A DNA stretch of 35,632 bases from JAVBNO01 sp031551485 (GCA_031551485.1 JAVBNO010000040.1:1-35632); one strand, 5' to 3'. Counted from the stretch's first letter, positions 25,130 to 33,165 are shown. The notes: generated from the sequence alone by a model not told the origin. Translations and numbers: made by a program.

Positions 25130-26119
25130 TTACTTTATAAAGCTTGCTACATTATCTTTGTTGACAAGAGTAAACGGAATGTCATAGAGGGCATCGACCG
25201 TTTCGCCATTGGCTGCTTTGATGGCAACTTGTACAGCGGTTTCGGCCTGTGCGGTGCTGTCCTGCAAATAGGTCGCCAGCATGCCGCCTTCGGAAATGGA
25301 ACGGTACGCATCGGCAATACCATCAATGCCTACAACAGGGGTATCGGCTTTGCCGGCCGCTTCCAGCGCGTTGAAAGCGCCGATAGCCATTTCATCGTTT
25401 TCCGAGATAACGCCGTTGATTTCGGTACCGGTCTGCAGCCAGTTTTCCATAAGGCTCATGGCTTCGGCGCGGTCCCAGTTTGCGGTCTGGTCAAAAACAA
25501 CTTTGATGTCGGGGTAGTTTTGAAGGACTGACAAAATGCCTTCGCTGCGGTTTACTTCGGCAGAGTGTCCGTTGGGTCCGCGAAGAATGACCACATTGCC
25601 TTTGCCGCCAATGGTATCGGCAATCAGTTGGGCTTCCATCTTGCCGGCATTGACGTCATTGGAGCCGACAAAAGAGGTTACGCTGCTCATATCAGACAAA
25701 ACAGAACAAACCAGGATGCAGGGGATGCCGGCTTCTTTTGCTTTGACAGCGGCGGGAATACAGCCATCGGAATCATAGGGGTTCAGGATAATGGCGCTTA
25801 CACCCTGGGTGATGAAAGTTTCAATCTGGGAAATTTGGGTTTCGGGTTTGCCGGCGCCGTCCACCGATATAAGCTCGATGCCATTGGCTGCGCAGTAGCT
25901 TTCGGCAGCGTCCGCCAGACCTTTGATGTACTCGTTTTTAAGGTCCTGCCAGGAGGCGCCAATAATAATTTTGCCGCCGTCGGCTGCAGAGGCTTCTGTG
26001 CTGGGTGCCGGTTCGTCGGACGCCGGTGTGTTTCCCGCGGAGGTACCGCCACAAGCGGCAAGAGATGTTGCAAGAATCAGTGCCAAAATGACTGCCAACA
26101 CTCTTTTCGTTTTAACCAT
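25130..26119 (-). CDS. Sugar-type ABC transporter substrate-binding lipoprotein
   Basis: Extracellular binding component of a CUT2 (ribose/galactose type) importer. The 329-residue protein has a lipoprotein signal peptide with lipobox LAAC and the lipidated Cys23, an Ala/Ser/Thr/Pro linker to about residue 47, then a type I periplasmic-binding fold of the RbsB family (IIIGASWQDLKNEYIKGLADAAE, ILNPYDSDGCIPAAVKAKEAGIP split across strands, and GVISENDEMAIGAFNALEAAGK). The ligand cannot be read from sequence. ATG 26119 has GGAG about 11 bases upstream, rather far. It lies 84 bases downstream of the permease gene with a small hairpin between (CACCC/GGGTG, 26157-26170). Confidence 0.92.
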   Translation of the reverse strand: MVKTKRVLAVILALILATSLAACGGTSAGNTPASDEPAPSTEASAADGGKIIIGASWQDLKNEYIKGLADAAESYCAANGIELISVDGAGKPETQISQIETFITQGVSAIILNPYDSDGCIPAAVKAKEAGIPCILVCSVLSDMSSVTSFVGSNDVNAGKMEAQLIADTIGGKGNVVILRGPNGHSAEVNRSEGILSVLQNYPDIKVVFDQTANWDRAEAMSLMENWLQTGTEINGVISENDEMAIGAFNALEAAGKADTPVVGIDGIADAYRSISEGGMLATYLQDSTAQAETAVQVAIKAANGETVDALYDIPFTLVNKDNVASFIK

Positions 26120-26203
26120 CGCTCATAATTCTCCTTACTGTCTGTTTATTTTGCATCACCCTTAGGGGTGCTACATACAAAATCATTGCAGTGCTGTTAC
26201 AAA

Positions 26204-27154
26204 TTATCTGGCGCGTTTGCGGTCCAACAGAACGGCGGCCACTATGATTAAGCCTTTGACGACCTGCTGCAGGTAGGATGATACATTTAACAAGTCCAGC
26301 CCGTTGGACAGCACGCCAAGAAGCAAAATGCCAATGACCGAGCCCACCACAGTGCCAACGCCGCCCGAAAGGCTCGTGCCGCCAATGACCGCCGCCGCAA
26401 TGGCGTCGAGCTCGTAGCCGGTGCCGGCGGAGGGGTTGCCGGTCTGTACACGGGAAGTGAGGATAATGCCTGCAATGGCGCTGCAAATGCCCATGATGAT
26501 ATACGCCGAAAATTTGACTGCCGCCGTGTTAATACCCGAGGTTTTGGCAGCCTGTTCGTTGCCGCCCACAGCGCGAATATGTCGGCCGTAAGTAGTAAAC
26601 TCCAACAAAAAGACAGCAACTGCGATCACAAATATGAAAATGATAATGCTGATCGGGATGGGGCCAAGGGATTTGCCGCCGATTACCTTGTACCCGTCGG
26701 TTAGATTAATGACCGGCCGGCCGTTGGTATACATGAGCGCCAGTCCCTGCGCAATCGTTGTCATGGCAAGAGTGACCACAAAAGCCGGCAAACGCGACTT
26801 GGCAATGAGTGTGCCGTTGAAGGTGCCGCATATAATGCCCACGCCTATGCCCGCCAGCAGTGCTATGGCAAGCGGAAGATTCGCGGAGGTGGTCGCCAGG
26901 CTGGTGGCGATAACACCCACAAGGCCCAGCACCGAACCAACGCCAAGGTCGATGCCGCCTGTTAAGAGGATAAAGGTCATTCCTACGGCCAATATGCCCT
27001 TAACTGCCACCTGCCGTATGACATTGATAAGATTTTTGGCTGTTAAAAAAGAGGGGGTGGCCATGGACATTGCAATAAATAAAATTAAAAATGCGATATA
27101 AATGCCATATTTGCTAAGCAGGCGTTTTCCTGTGGTTAATACCGAATTACTCAT
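26204..27154 (-). CDS. Sugar-type ABC transporter permease (RbsC-like)
   Basis: Membrane component of the CUT2 importer, forming the channel with the two-domain ATPase encoded upstream. The 316-residue hydrophobic protein has about eight to ten membrane helices and the family segments GMTFILLTGGIDLGVGSVLGL and the cytoplasmic GRHIRAVGGNEQAAKTSGIN, which contacts the ATPase. ATG 27154 is chosen because GGAGGAG (about 27163-27168) is 8 bases upstream; a GTG at 27169 lies inside that site. The gap from the ATPase stop is 18 bases. Confidence 0.93.
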   Translation of the reverse strand: MSNSVLTTGKRLLSKYGIYIAFLILFIAMSMATPSFLTAKNLINVIRQVAVKGILAVGMTFILLTGGIDLGVGSVLGLVGVIATSLATTSANLPLAIALLAGIGVGIICGTFNGTLIAKSRLPAFVVTLAMTTIAQGLALMYTNGRPVINLTDGYKVIGGKSLGPIPISIIIFIFVIAVAVFLLEFTTYGRHIRAVGGNEQAAKTSGINTAAVKFSAYIIMGICSAIAGIILTSRVQTGNPSAGTGYELDAIAAAVIGGTSLSGGVGTVVGSVIGILLLGVLSNGLDLLNVSSYLQQVVKGLIIVAAVLLDRKRAR

Positions 27155-27172
27155 TTTGTTCTCCTCCACAAT

Positions 27173-28681
27173 TTAGTCTGCCAATGCGCATGCCAGCAAC
27201 TTTTCCTGGTGAAACTCTTCCCGGCAAAATTCCCCGGTCTTTTTGCCCTCGTGCAGAACCATGACACGGTCGCTCATACCCAAAAGCTCGGGCATTTCAG
27301 ATGAGATCATGATAATGGACCGACCGCTTTTGACAAATTGATCCATGATTTTGTATATTTCGGCTTTGGCGCCAATATCGATACCGCGGGTGGGCTCATC
27401 CATAATCATAATATCCGGATCGCCCAGCATCCATTTGGCCAGCACTACCTTTTGCTGGTTTCCGCCGCTTAAATGGCCGACAATACTGTCCCTGTGTGGC
27501 GTTTTAATACGCAGTTTTTGAATGTACTGATCGGCACTTTTCCGCTCTTTGTCAAAATTCAGCAAATATTTTAGCGTCGAGATGTTTTTCAAATAAACGT
27601 CGCAGATATTGACCTGCACAGAGCTGATTAAATTCAGACCGTAGGCTTTGCGGTCCTCGGATACAAACGCCAAACCGTTCTGAATCGCATCTCTTGGATT
27701 TTTCATTTTAACGGGCCGCCCGCCTATTTTAACTTGGCCAGCATGTTTTCGCAGTCCAAAGATCGCTTCCATCAACTCGGTGCGCCCCGCACCCATAAGA
27801 CCGTATACACCGAAGATTTCGCCTTTTTTGACGCGGAAAGAAATGTCGCGGAAGCCTTCTCCTGTCAGGCCTTCCGCCTCAATACAGGCTTCCTGCGGGT
27901 TATAATCCGCTGTCGGCGGGGAATCCTTGGTGTACATATCCTTCAGTTCACGGCCCACCATCAGCTGCACCAGCTTGTCATGGGTAATTTCATCCCTGTG
28001 GCTGGACGCAATATATTTGCCGTCACGCAGCACGGTAATGCGGTCGGCAATGCGGAAAATCTCATCCATTTTGTGTGATATGTAAACAATGGCTTTGTTT
28101 TGGGCCTTGAGCTTGCCGATGATTTCGAATAGCTTTTCGACCTCGCGGTCTGTAATGGCCGAAGTCGGTTCATCCATAATAATGATGTCGGCATTGTAGC
28201 TGGTGGCTTTCACAATTTCGACCATCTGCATTTGCGCCACGCTAAGGGTTCCCACCTTGGCATCCACCTTCATTTCCACCCCAAGGTCGTCAAAATGTTT
28301 TTGCGCAATCGCGCGCAGCTGCGCCTTTTTGACGACTCTGAGCGGTCCACAGAGTTCGCGCCCCATAAAGAGGTTTTCTTCCACAGTCATTTCATTGTGC
28401 AGGTTCAGCTCCTGGTGGATCATAGAAATTCCCTTTTCCAGGGAATCTTTTGGGTTTTTGGCCACAAACGGTTTACCGTCAAAGAAAATTTCACCTGCAT
28501 CCAAGGTGTGTATGCCCGCCAAAATTTTCATTATGGTGGATTTTCCGGCGCCATTTTCACCCATAAGCGCGTGTACTTCGCCGCGGCGCAGAAACAGAGA
28601 TACATCATCAAGCGCCAATACACCGGGGAATTCTTTACGGCAATTCTTCATTTGCAGGATAAATTCACTATTTTCGTTCAT
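27173..28681 (-). CDS. Sugar-type ABC transporter ATPase (RbsA-like, two ABC domains)
   Basis: Energises the CUT2 importer. The 502-residue protein contains two ABC domains. The first has Walker A GENGAGKS (41-48), signature LSVAQ and Walker B IIIMDEPTSA. The second has the altered Walker A usual in RbsA/MglA proteins (GLMGAGRTE), signature LSGGNQQK and IMIMDEPTRGID. It is the first structural gene of the operon; ATG 28681 follows a GGGGGAC site and a promoter-operator region at 28713-28746. Confidence 0.95.
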   Translation of the reverse strand: MNENSEFILQMKNCRKEFPGVLALDDVSLFLRRGEVHALMGENGAGKSTIMKILAGIHTLDAGEIFFDGKPFVAKNPKDSLEKGISMIHQELNLHNEMTVEENLFMGRELCGPLRVVKKAQLRAIAQKHFDDLGVEMKVDAKVGTLSVAQMQMVEIVKATSYNADIIIMDEPTSAITDREVEKLFEIIGKLKAQNKAIVYISHKMDEIFRIADRITVLRDGKYIASSHRDEITHDKLVQLMVGRELKDMYTKDSPPTADYNPQEACIEAEGLTGEGFRDISFRVKKGEIFGVYGLMGAGRTELMEAIFGLRKHAGQVKIGGRPVKMKNPRDAIQNGLAFVSEDRKAYGLNLISSVQVNICDVYLKNISTLKYLLNFDKERKSADQYIQKLRIKTPHRDSIVGHLSGGNQQKVVLAKWMLGDPDIMIMDEPTRGIDIGAKAEIYKIMDQFVKSGRSIIMISSEMPELLGMSDRVMVLHEGKKTGEFCREEFHQEKLLACALAD

Positions 28682-28712
28682 AGACTGTCCCCCAATGAAA
28701 ATTTGTCAAATG

Positions 28713-28746
28713 CTCAAAATTTAACACGTGTTAAATTTTGAGTTAA
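28713..28746 (-). promoter_or_regulatory. Operon promoter with LacI-type operator
   Basis: A perfect 30-base palindrome spans 28713-28742, with core TTTAACACGTGTTAAA centred between 28727 and 28728. On the minus strand the best promoter is TTAACT (28746-28741), 17 bases, TAAATT (28723-28718), so the palindrome fills the spacer and covers the -10. Binding of the adjacent LacI-family protein would block the transporter-enzyme operon. A similar site precedes the regulator gene itself. Confidence 0.82.
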
Positions 28747-28777
28747 AAATAGGAGTTGGATCCACGGTCGGGAAGCG

Positions 28778-29833
28778 CTAGACAAAGCAGTCAATATTCG
28801 ATGCGACAATCACATTAAGATTGGAGTAATAGTCCTTCTCCATATAGTCAATTCCATAACATATTTTTTGAAATAGCATTCTGGTTGCATCGTAAGCTTG
28901 ATCTGAAAGCTGCTGCCCGATTAAGATATCGACAACTGATGACTTAACATATTCTACAATTTCGGGATAAACGTCAAATCCAATCAGTTTTATCTTTTTA
29001 CCCGGCAGATTCAGAAGCTTTTTGGCCAGGATATTGAGCTTGTAAGTGATGTCATAGACCGCGTCGATGTTATTCAGATTGTCGTAATTTTTACACAATG
29101 AATCGAAGACGCCGAGGGCCTGGTCGTTGGTGTTGACATTTTCGATGGTTTCAACGATTTGAAATCGGCCGTCCTGGCTGACAAAGTCTAAAAAGCCCAT
29201 ATAGCGGCCCCGGACAGTATTATCCGCTTCGGGACTGCGATTGGTGACAATGACAATTCTGCCGCCTTCGGGCATGATTTTCGTCAGCATCTCTCCGGCC
29301 AGTCGGCCGCTGTTGTAATAATTCACCCCTACATAGGTGCGCCGGGGAATGTCAACATAGCGGCTGAGTTGTATGACATGGCAGCCTTGCTGCTGCAATT
29401 CTTCAATTTTGGGCTTCATCAGAAGCACATCGGAGGGAGAGATAATGAAGTTCTCGATGCCCATTTTGCGCATCTTTTCAATGTCTTCCAGCTGTTTGTG
29501 CGGATTATCAAAGTCAGATTCCTCAATAAGAATTTCCAATCCATTGTCTACAAAGTCATTGTACGCCCGGTTAAGTCCCTCGTTCACCAGCACGGAAAAG
29601 TACGTTGCGCTTAAATGCCGCATGCCAATATAGCCAATACGATATTTTTTGCCTCTTGCCAAATCACGCGCATTATAATTGGGCACATATTTATATTTTT
29701 CCAGCGCGGTCTGCACTTTGTGCCGGGTCTTCTCGCTTACATGGCCTTTATCGTTTATGATTTTATAAATGGTTGTACGGGAGACATTAATTTCTTTTGA
29801 TATTTCATCTAAAGTTACTTTTTTCACCATCAT
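28778..29833 (-). CDS. LacI-family transcriptional regulator
   Basis: Ligand-responsive DNA-binding protein, probably the local repressor of the importer and glycyl radical enzyme genes. The 351-residue protein has the N-terminal LacI helix-turn-helix (TLDEISKEINVSRTTIYKIINDKGHVSEKTRHKV, in two pieces about 6-40), a hinge helix (YNARDLARGKKY) and a periplasmic-binding-like sensor domain (about 65-345). The recognition helix reads SRTTIYKIIN instead of the usual S-x-x-TVSRVLN. The start may be ATG 29833 or the adjacent ATG 29830; the ribosome binding site is weak. Palindromes of one sequence type lie in front of this gene and in front of the next operon. Confidence 0.92.
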   Translation of the reverse strand: MMVKKVTLDEISKEINVSRTTIYKIINDKGHVSEKTRHKVQTALEKYKYVPNYNARDLARGKKYRIGYIGMRHLSATYFSVLVNEGLNRAYNDFVDNGLEILIEESDFDNPHKQLEDIEKMRKMGIENFIISPSDVLLMKPKIEELQQQGCHVIQLSRYVDIPRRTYVGVNYYNSGRLAGEMLTKIMPEGGRIVIVTNRSPEADNTVRGRYMGFLDFVSQDGRFQIVETIENVNTNDQALGVFDSLCKNYDNLNNIDAVYDITYKLNILAKKLLNLPGKKIKLIGFDVYPEIVEYVKSSVVDILIGQQLSDQAYDATRMLFQKICYGIDYMEKDYYSNLNVIVASNIDCFV

Positions 29834-29883
29834 GTCTACCGCCAGTCAAATTGTAACGCAGTGTGCGCATTTGTTTTTTTGTA

Positions 29884-29912
29884 ATTTTACACGTGTCAAA
29901 TCATAAAATCAA
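29884..29912 (-). promoter_or_regulatory. Regulator-gene promoter with LacI-type operator
   Basis: On the minus strand TTGATT (29912-29907), a 17-base spacer and TAAAAT (29889-29884) form the promoter. The near-palindrome TTTTACACGTGTCAAA (29885-29900, one mismatched pair) overlaps spacer and -10 in almost the same register as at 28713-28742. This implies autoregulation. The rest of the AT-rich region 29913-30164 holds two TATAAT boxes (30084-30089, 30092-30097) likely serving the next plus-strand gene. Confidence 0.78.
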
Positions 29913-30164
29913 TAGATTTTTTAAATATTATATTCTGATTTTGTATTTTTGTGCTAACATACATTTTTTTAACCGCTAAACTGTAACAAACGACAATGTT
30001 TTAATCTTTATTATGCTGGTAATAAATGTTGATCTAAAATAAAAAAGATAATGATGCAATGACGAACCTCTATCTTTTTTTGCTATAATTGCTATAATTT
30101 TATTAAGAATTGGCGGATAAGCGGATAAGATGAATAAACAATAATAAGTTAGAGGGCATAGATT

Positions 30165-30620
30165 ATGTATAATCAGTTACATGCGCTTTCGCGGTTAGAT
30201 GATGCGGGGATTACTTTTATTAAGCAAAGGGTACTCTTTGCTGCGGAGAAAGCAAAGAGAATACTAAGTGCAGCAGAACAGCAACGCTTTATGGATTGGG
30301 CGCCAATGCCAAATCAAGTTTTAATCAATACGGATTATGCTATGATAGCAAAGCCTGTTACAATCCCCATCCAATTATCAAAAATAGTGATAAAGGCTTC
30401 TAATCAAGACATAAATACAATCTTTACGATTCCTTATGCCGTTTTCCGAGTAGGTAATTACTATTTTCCGTATCATGAAATTGAACCCGGACATAGTTAT
30501 TTGATTGTTACCTCTTTCCCATTAGCTGTACCAGAAGCCATTCAATCACTGCCGGTTTTTGGTGATGACCGATTGCCAAATTCGTTGGGTTCATCTTTGT
30601 TTTTGAAATGGGAACAATGA
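30165..30620 (+). CDS. Hypothetical protein
   Basis: Not recognised. The 151-residue product has no signal peptide or membrane helix and no catalytic motif. The N-terminal third looks helical (FIKQRVLFAAEKAKRILSAAEQQRF), the rest beta-rich (VTIPIQLSKIVIKAS, YAVFRVGNYYFPYHEIEPGHSYLIV). AGAGGG lies about 9 bases before ATG 30165. A strong terminator follows at 30638-30673 and tandem TATAAT boxes precede it, so it is a stand-alone gene. It is clearly more AT-rich than the core genes, suggesting acquisition. Proline and tyrosine in the second half suggest a small folded domain. Confidence 0.65.
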   Translation: MYNQLHALSRLDDAGITFIKQRVLFAAEKAKRILSAAEQQRFMDWAPMPNQVLINTDYAMIAKPVTIPIQLSKIVIKASNQDINTIFTIPYAVFRVGNYYFPYHEIEPGHSYLIVTSFPLAVPEAIQSLPVFGDDRLPNSLGSSLFLKWEQ

Positions 30621-30637
30621 GTCTTTCAATACTTAAC

Positions 30638-30673
30638 AAAATTGTCCTGCTCGATAACGAGCAGGACAATTTT
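30638..30673. terminator. Terminator after the hypothetical gene
   Basis: A perfect 16-base stem (30638-30653 with 30658-30673) around an ATAA loop, with arms AAAATTGTCCTGCTCG and its complement, ending in TTTTATAT. It lies 18 bases after the stop. Confidence 0.9.
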
Positions 30674-30819
30674 ATATGACTATTTATTTTTACCTCATAC
30701 TTTTCAGTTAACTTTTAGAAAGATCGGCCTGTCAATTGGCAGCCTATAGCTTAACTCTGGCGCATTGTTTTCATTTGTGCAGCTTTTGATTTGGAAAGAA
30801 TCTTTGGTGCAAAGCGGTG

Positions 30820-30930
30820 ATGGCAAAGCCGACGGTGGTTTTGAATGTGGTAAAACAGGGATATGCGGTGAAACGAGTATGCTCATTGATTGGGTATCCT
30901 CGCTGTTTACACACTATTTTACGCATCTAA
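30820..30930 (+). pseudogene. Probable IS3-type transposase remnant
   Basis: A 36-residue frame starts at ATG 30820 and reads VVLNVVKQGYAVKRVCSLIGYPR before diverging. This resembles the helix-turn-helix at the N-terminus of IS3-family OrfB transposases, where a segment like GY-VKRVC-LLG--RS-YY is usual. The similarity stops at about base 30903, close to the end of the methyltransferase gene at 30914. No DDE domain or inverted repeats are visible. The call rests on motif memory only. Confidence 0.45.
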
Positions 30931-31563
30931 AGTAGATAATGCTCTTTTGATTATAGATTTCAATTGCAGAATAAAACTGCTCCAGAATTGACCTCGCTTC
31001 TTCTAAGCTATAAAACGGGGGAGTAAAATAACCCTTTGGAACATAGATGTTCTTGATAAAGAAATCTGTAAACGCTCTTTGACCTGTTATGTAGAAGCAT
31101 CCGATAAACAGGCCGCCTTTTTTAAGAACTCGTGCTGTCTCACGAAAAGCGGCAGCCTTATCGGGAAATGTATGAAATCCGTTCATAGATAAAACGACAT
31201 CCATACTCTCATCGTTGAATGGAAGATTTCCTACATCCCATGCAAAGATTCTACATGATTGATGCCATTCGATTGAAAACATTGTTTTGCTATGTTAAGC
31301 ATATCTTCTGAATAGTCCACGGCCACAATTTTTGCAGTGTCCAGCTCGGCATATTTTTGATAGGTAAGTGCGGCGGTACCGACAGATATATCCAGCAAGG
31401 CAATCGTTTCATTGGGGACAAATGATAATACCGCCTTTAGGTAATGCAGTTTGTTGAAGCCCCAAACAAATGTGCTGCCGATCTTCGCCCATAATGGCAT
31501 CTGTATCATATTGTCATAAAGGCGGCCTTGTTGATAGGCCCGTTTGATTTTTTCTTTTCTCAT
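30914..31563 (-). pseudogene. Class I SAM-dependent methyltransferase, frameshifted
   Basis: Two overlapping frames together encode one methyltransferase. The N-terminal part (ATG 31563 to TAG 31233-31231) includes the SAM-binding IALLDISVGTAALTY and the acidic strand-2 end VAVDYSEDMLNIAK. The C-terminal part (frame ending at 30914) gives DVGNLPFNDESMDVVLSMNGFH, then RVLKKGGLFIG. The frames meet at a GGG run (plus-strand CCC 31237-31239): one more G would restore LHGDVGNLPF and a single protein of about 216 residues. This is a real frameshift or a sequencing error. The start overlaps the stop of the SRPBCC gene (ATGA), so the two are coupled. Target unknown. Confidence 0.85.
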
Positions 31564-32033
31564 CGCTTCGCCTTCTCCACACGCAATAACTTTTTCCACT
31601 TTTTCTGCCTGTGTCTGTAAAACACTTTACTCCAAACAGCAACGACAGGAGTCAGCCACCCGGCATAAATCTCAACAATATCGGAGTAATGCGTATTCCC
31701 GTTGGACATAGGCTTTAATGCAATGCGATGATCCCAGACAGTCACTGTTCGATTATATTCATGCGTTTGGAGAACATAATGCTTCCTAACAATACCCTTT
31801 ACTGCAATGGTGTGACAGCCGCCAATAGGTATGAGTCCAAACAACCTGATTTTGAATACATAAGCACCACCCTCTGTCCATGCGCCCTCGTCAGACTTTT
31901 GCAGAATAGGTTTAAAAGTCATCATTGGGTTTGCGATATGTTGCAGTGTACCGATATCGAGAAGCCTATTCCAAATAACCTCTGCACCTGCAGGGAATTC
32001 ACTTGACACGATGATTGTCTTTGTTTTTTCCAT
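31560..32033 (-). CDS. SRPBCC (START-like) family protein
   Basis: A 157-residue protein of the polyketide cyclase/START-like fold (SRPBCC), which binds hydrophobic ligands. The pattern of an N-terminal strand (TIIVSSEFPAGAEVIWNRLLDIGTLQHIA), central strands with GGAYVFKIRLFGLIPIGG, and a long C-terminal helix rich in Lys/Arg fits the family. ATG 32033 follows GAGGAGG by about 6 bases; the longer frame to 32099 is not needed. It overlaps the start of the methyltransferase gene by 4 bases, implying the pair acts on the same small molecule; ligand not known. Confidence 0.75.
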   Translation of the reverse strand: MEKTKTIIVSSEFPAGAEVIWNRLLDIGTLQHIANPMMTFKPILQKSDEGAWTEGGAYVFKIRLFGLIPIGGCHTIAVKGIVRKHYVLQTHEYNRTVTVWDHRIALKPMSNGNTHYSDIVEIYAGWLTPVVAVWSKVFYRHRQKKWKKLLRVEKAKR

Positions 32034-32193
32034 GCTATCCTCCTCATCAGCTTCCACAAGCTCTGGCAGAACGATAACCTTGCGCCATTTTATCACCATT
32101 TAATGTTAATGATACCACAAAAAAGGACGCAATGCACCGCACTCCGGCCGCAGAAAAAGAAAGCACGCGGGCCACAAGCAAATAGAAAAGGGG

Positions 32194-32221
32194 TTGAAGT
32201 ATCATAAACTTCATATATACT
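32194..32221 (+). promoter_or_regulatory. trmO promoter
   Basis: TTGAAG (32194-32199) and TATACT (32216-32221) with a 16-base spacer, about 40 bases before the gene. The spacer carries the small inverted repeat TGAAGT/ACTTCA. Confidence 0.5.
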
Positions 32222-32262
32222 GGAATTACGGCGCCGTAAATAATGAAAAGGAGATGTTATTT

Positions 32263-32739
32263 ATGGCAAATTTCCAACTGCATAGGATGGGCACCATTGT
32301 TTCCGACAATGAGGGAATGCGGATTGTTTTGGACAAAGCATATGCGCCTGCCCTTGCCGGGCTGGAGGGCTTTAGCCATATTCAAGTATTGTGGTGGTTT
32401 TCCGGGTGTGATAACCCCAAGGACAGAAGCGTACTGACCGAAGCAAAACCGTATAAGCACAGCCCAAATCTGCTGGGCACCTTTGCGACCCGCTCGCCAA
32501 TGCGCCCCAATCCCATTGCGCTGAACTCGGTTCAAATTACCTATGTCGACCGCAAAAACGCGGTGATCGGGCTTACCTATATTGACGCCCTCGACGGCTC
32601 GCCAGTGCTGGACATTAAGCCCTATACGCCAAGCCTTGACCGTGTGGAAAACCCGACTGTTCCTGATTGGTGCAGCCATTGGCCGAAGTGCTATGAAGAA
32701 TCCGGTGATTTTGATTGGGCCAACGAAATCACCGGCTAA
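32263..32739 (+). CDS. trmO: tRNA (adenine37-N6)-methyltransferase TrmO family
   Basis: TrmO (TsaA/YaeB) uses SAM to methylate N6-threonylcarbamoyladenosine at position 37 of some tRNAs. The 158-residue protein shows the family signatures: GLEGFSHIQVLWWFSGCD, FATRSPMRPNPIALNSVQI and DALDGSPVLDIKPYTPSLD. It lacks the C-terminal extension of E. coli TrmO (about 235 residues), as short clostridial and archaeal forms do. ATG 32263 has AAAGGAG 9 bases upstream; the ATG at 32194 lies in the promoter. In anaerobes short members may modify other substrates, so the exact target is less sure than the family. Confidence 0.85.
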   Translation: MANFQLHRMGTIVSDNEGMRIVLDKAYAPALAGLEGFSHIQVLWWFSGCDNPKDRSVLTEAKPYKHSPNLLGTFATRSPMRPNPIALNSVQITYVDRKNAVIGLTYIDALDGSPVLDIKPYTPSLDRVENPTVPDWCSHWPKCYEESGDFDWANEITG

Positions 32740-32754
32740 ATGGTTTCACTGAAA

Positions 32755-32785
32755 ACGTCTAGCCGAAAGGTTAGGCGTTGTCTTT
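32755..32785 (+). terminator. trmO terminator
   Basis: ACGTCTAGCC (32755-32764) pairs with GGTTAGGCGT (32769-32778) through a GAAA tetraloop with two G-T pairs, followed by TGTCTTTA. The remaining gap to 33165 holds no gene I recognise; open frames on both strands lack start signals and domains. Confidence 0.55.
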
Positions 32786-33076
32786 ATGTTCGAAAGGAAT
32801 TGTCTGTGGAGTACAACAATGCAGTCAGCGGCCGTCATAATGACACGGCCATGGGGCGTCGCTGCGGCAAGAATGTTTTGGTGCATCGCAAAGGCATAAT
32901 CATAAGCGAAAAATGCCACCGGTCATTTGCCCCGCGGCGGCCAATTGAAACGGCGTCAATCCGCGCTGTTTCATCTGCCCGAAGCGTCAAAAATAAGCGG
33001 CATCCATTCGCTTCCATTTTGATCCTGTTTTCCCTCACGAAAAATTCCTGATTTCACAATTCCTGAAAGAATCCTT

Positions 33077-33106
33077 GTATAAATCCTCCCCCGCAAACAG
33101 ATACTA
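33077..33106 (+). promoter_or_regulatory. Candidate sigma-G-type promoter of spoVT
   Basis: GTATA (33077-33081), an 18-base spacer and GATACTA (33100-33106) resemble the forespore sigma-G consensus (GMATR, 18 bases, CATNHTA), about 60 bases before the spoVT start. In Bacillus subtilis spoVT is sigma-G dependent. The match here has one mismatch in the -10. Confidence 0.4.
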
Positions 33107-33165
33107 CCCAATAGACATAATCACTTTGACATGCCACTTTATTTGATTTGGAGGATTATGAATAT

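Noticed and set aside
32740..33051. 103-codon plus-strand frame and 67-codon minus-strand frame after trmO
   Set aside because: The plus frame starts at the trmO terminator and both lack ribosome binding sites and recognisable domains; perhaps decayed sequence.
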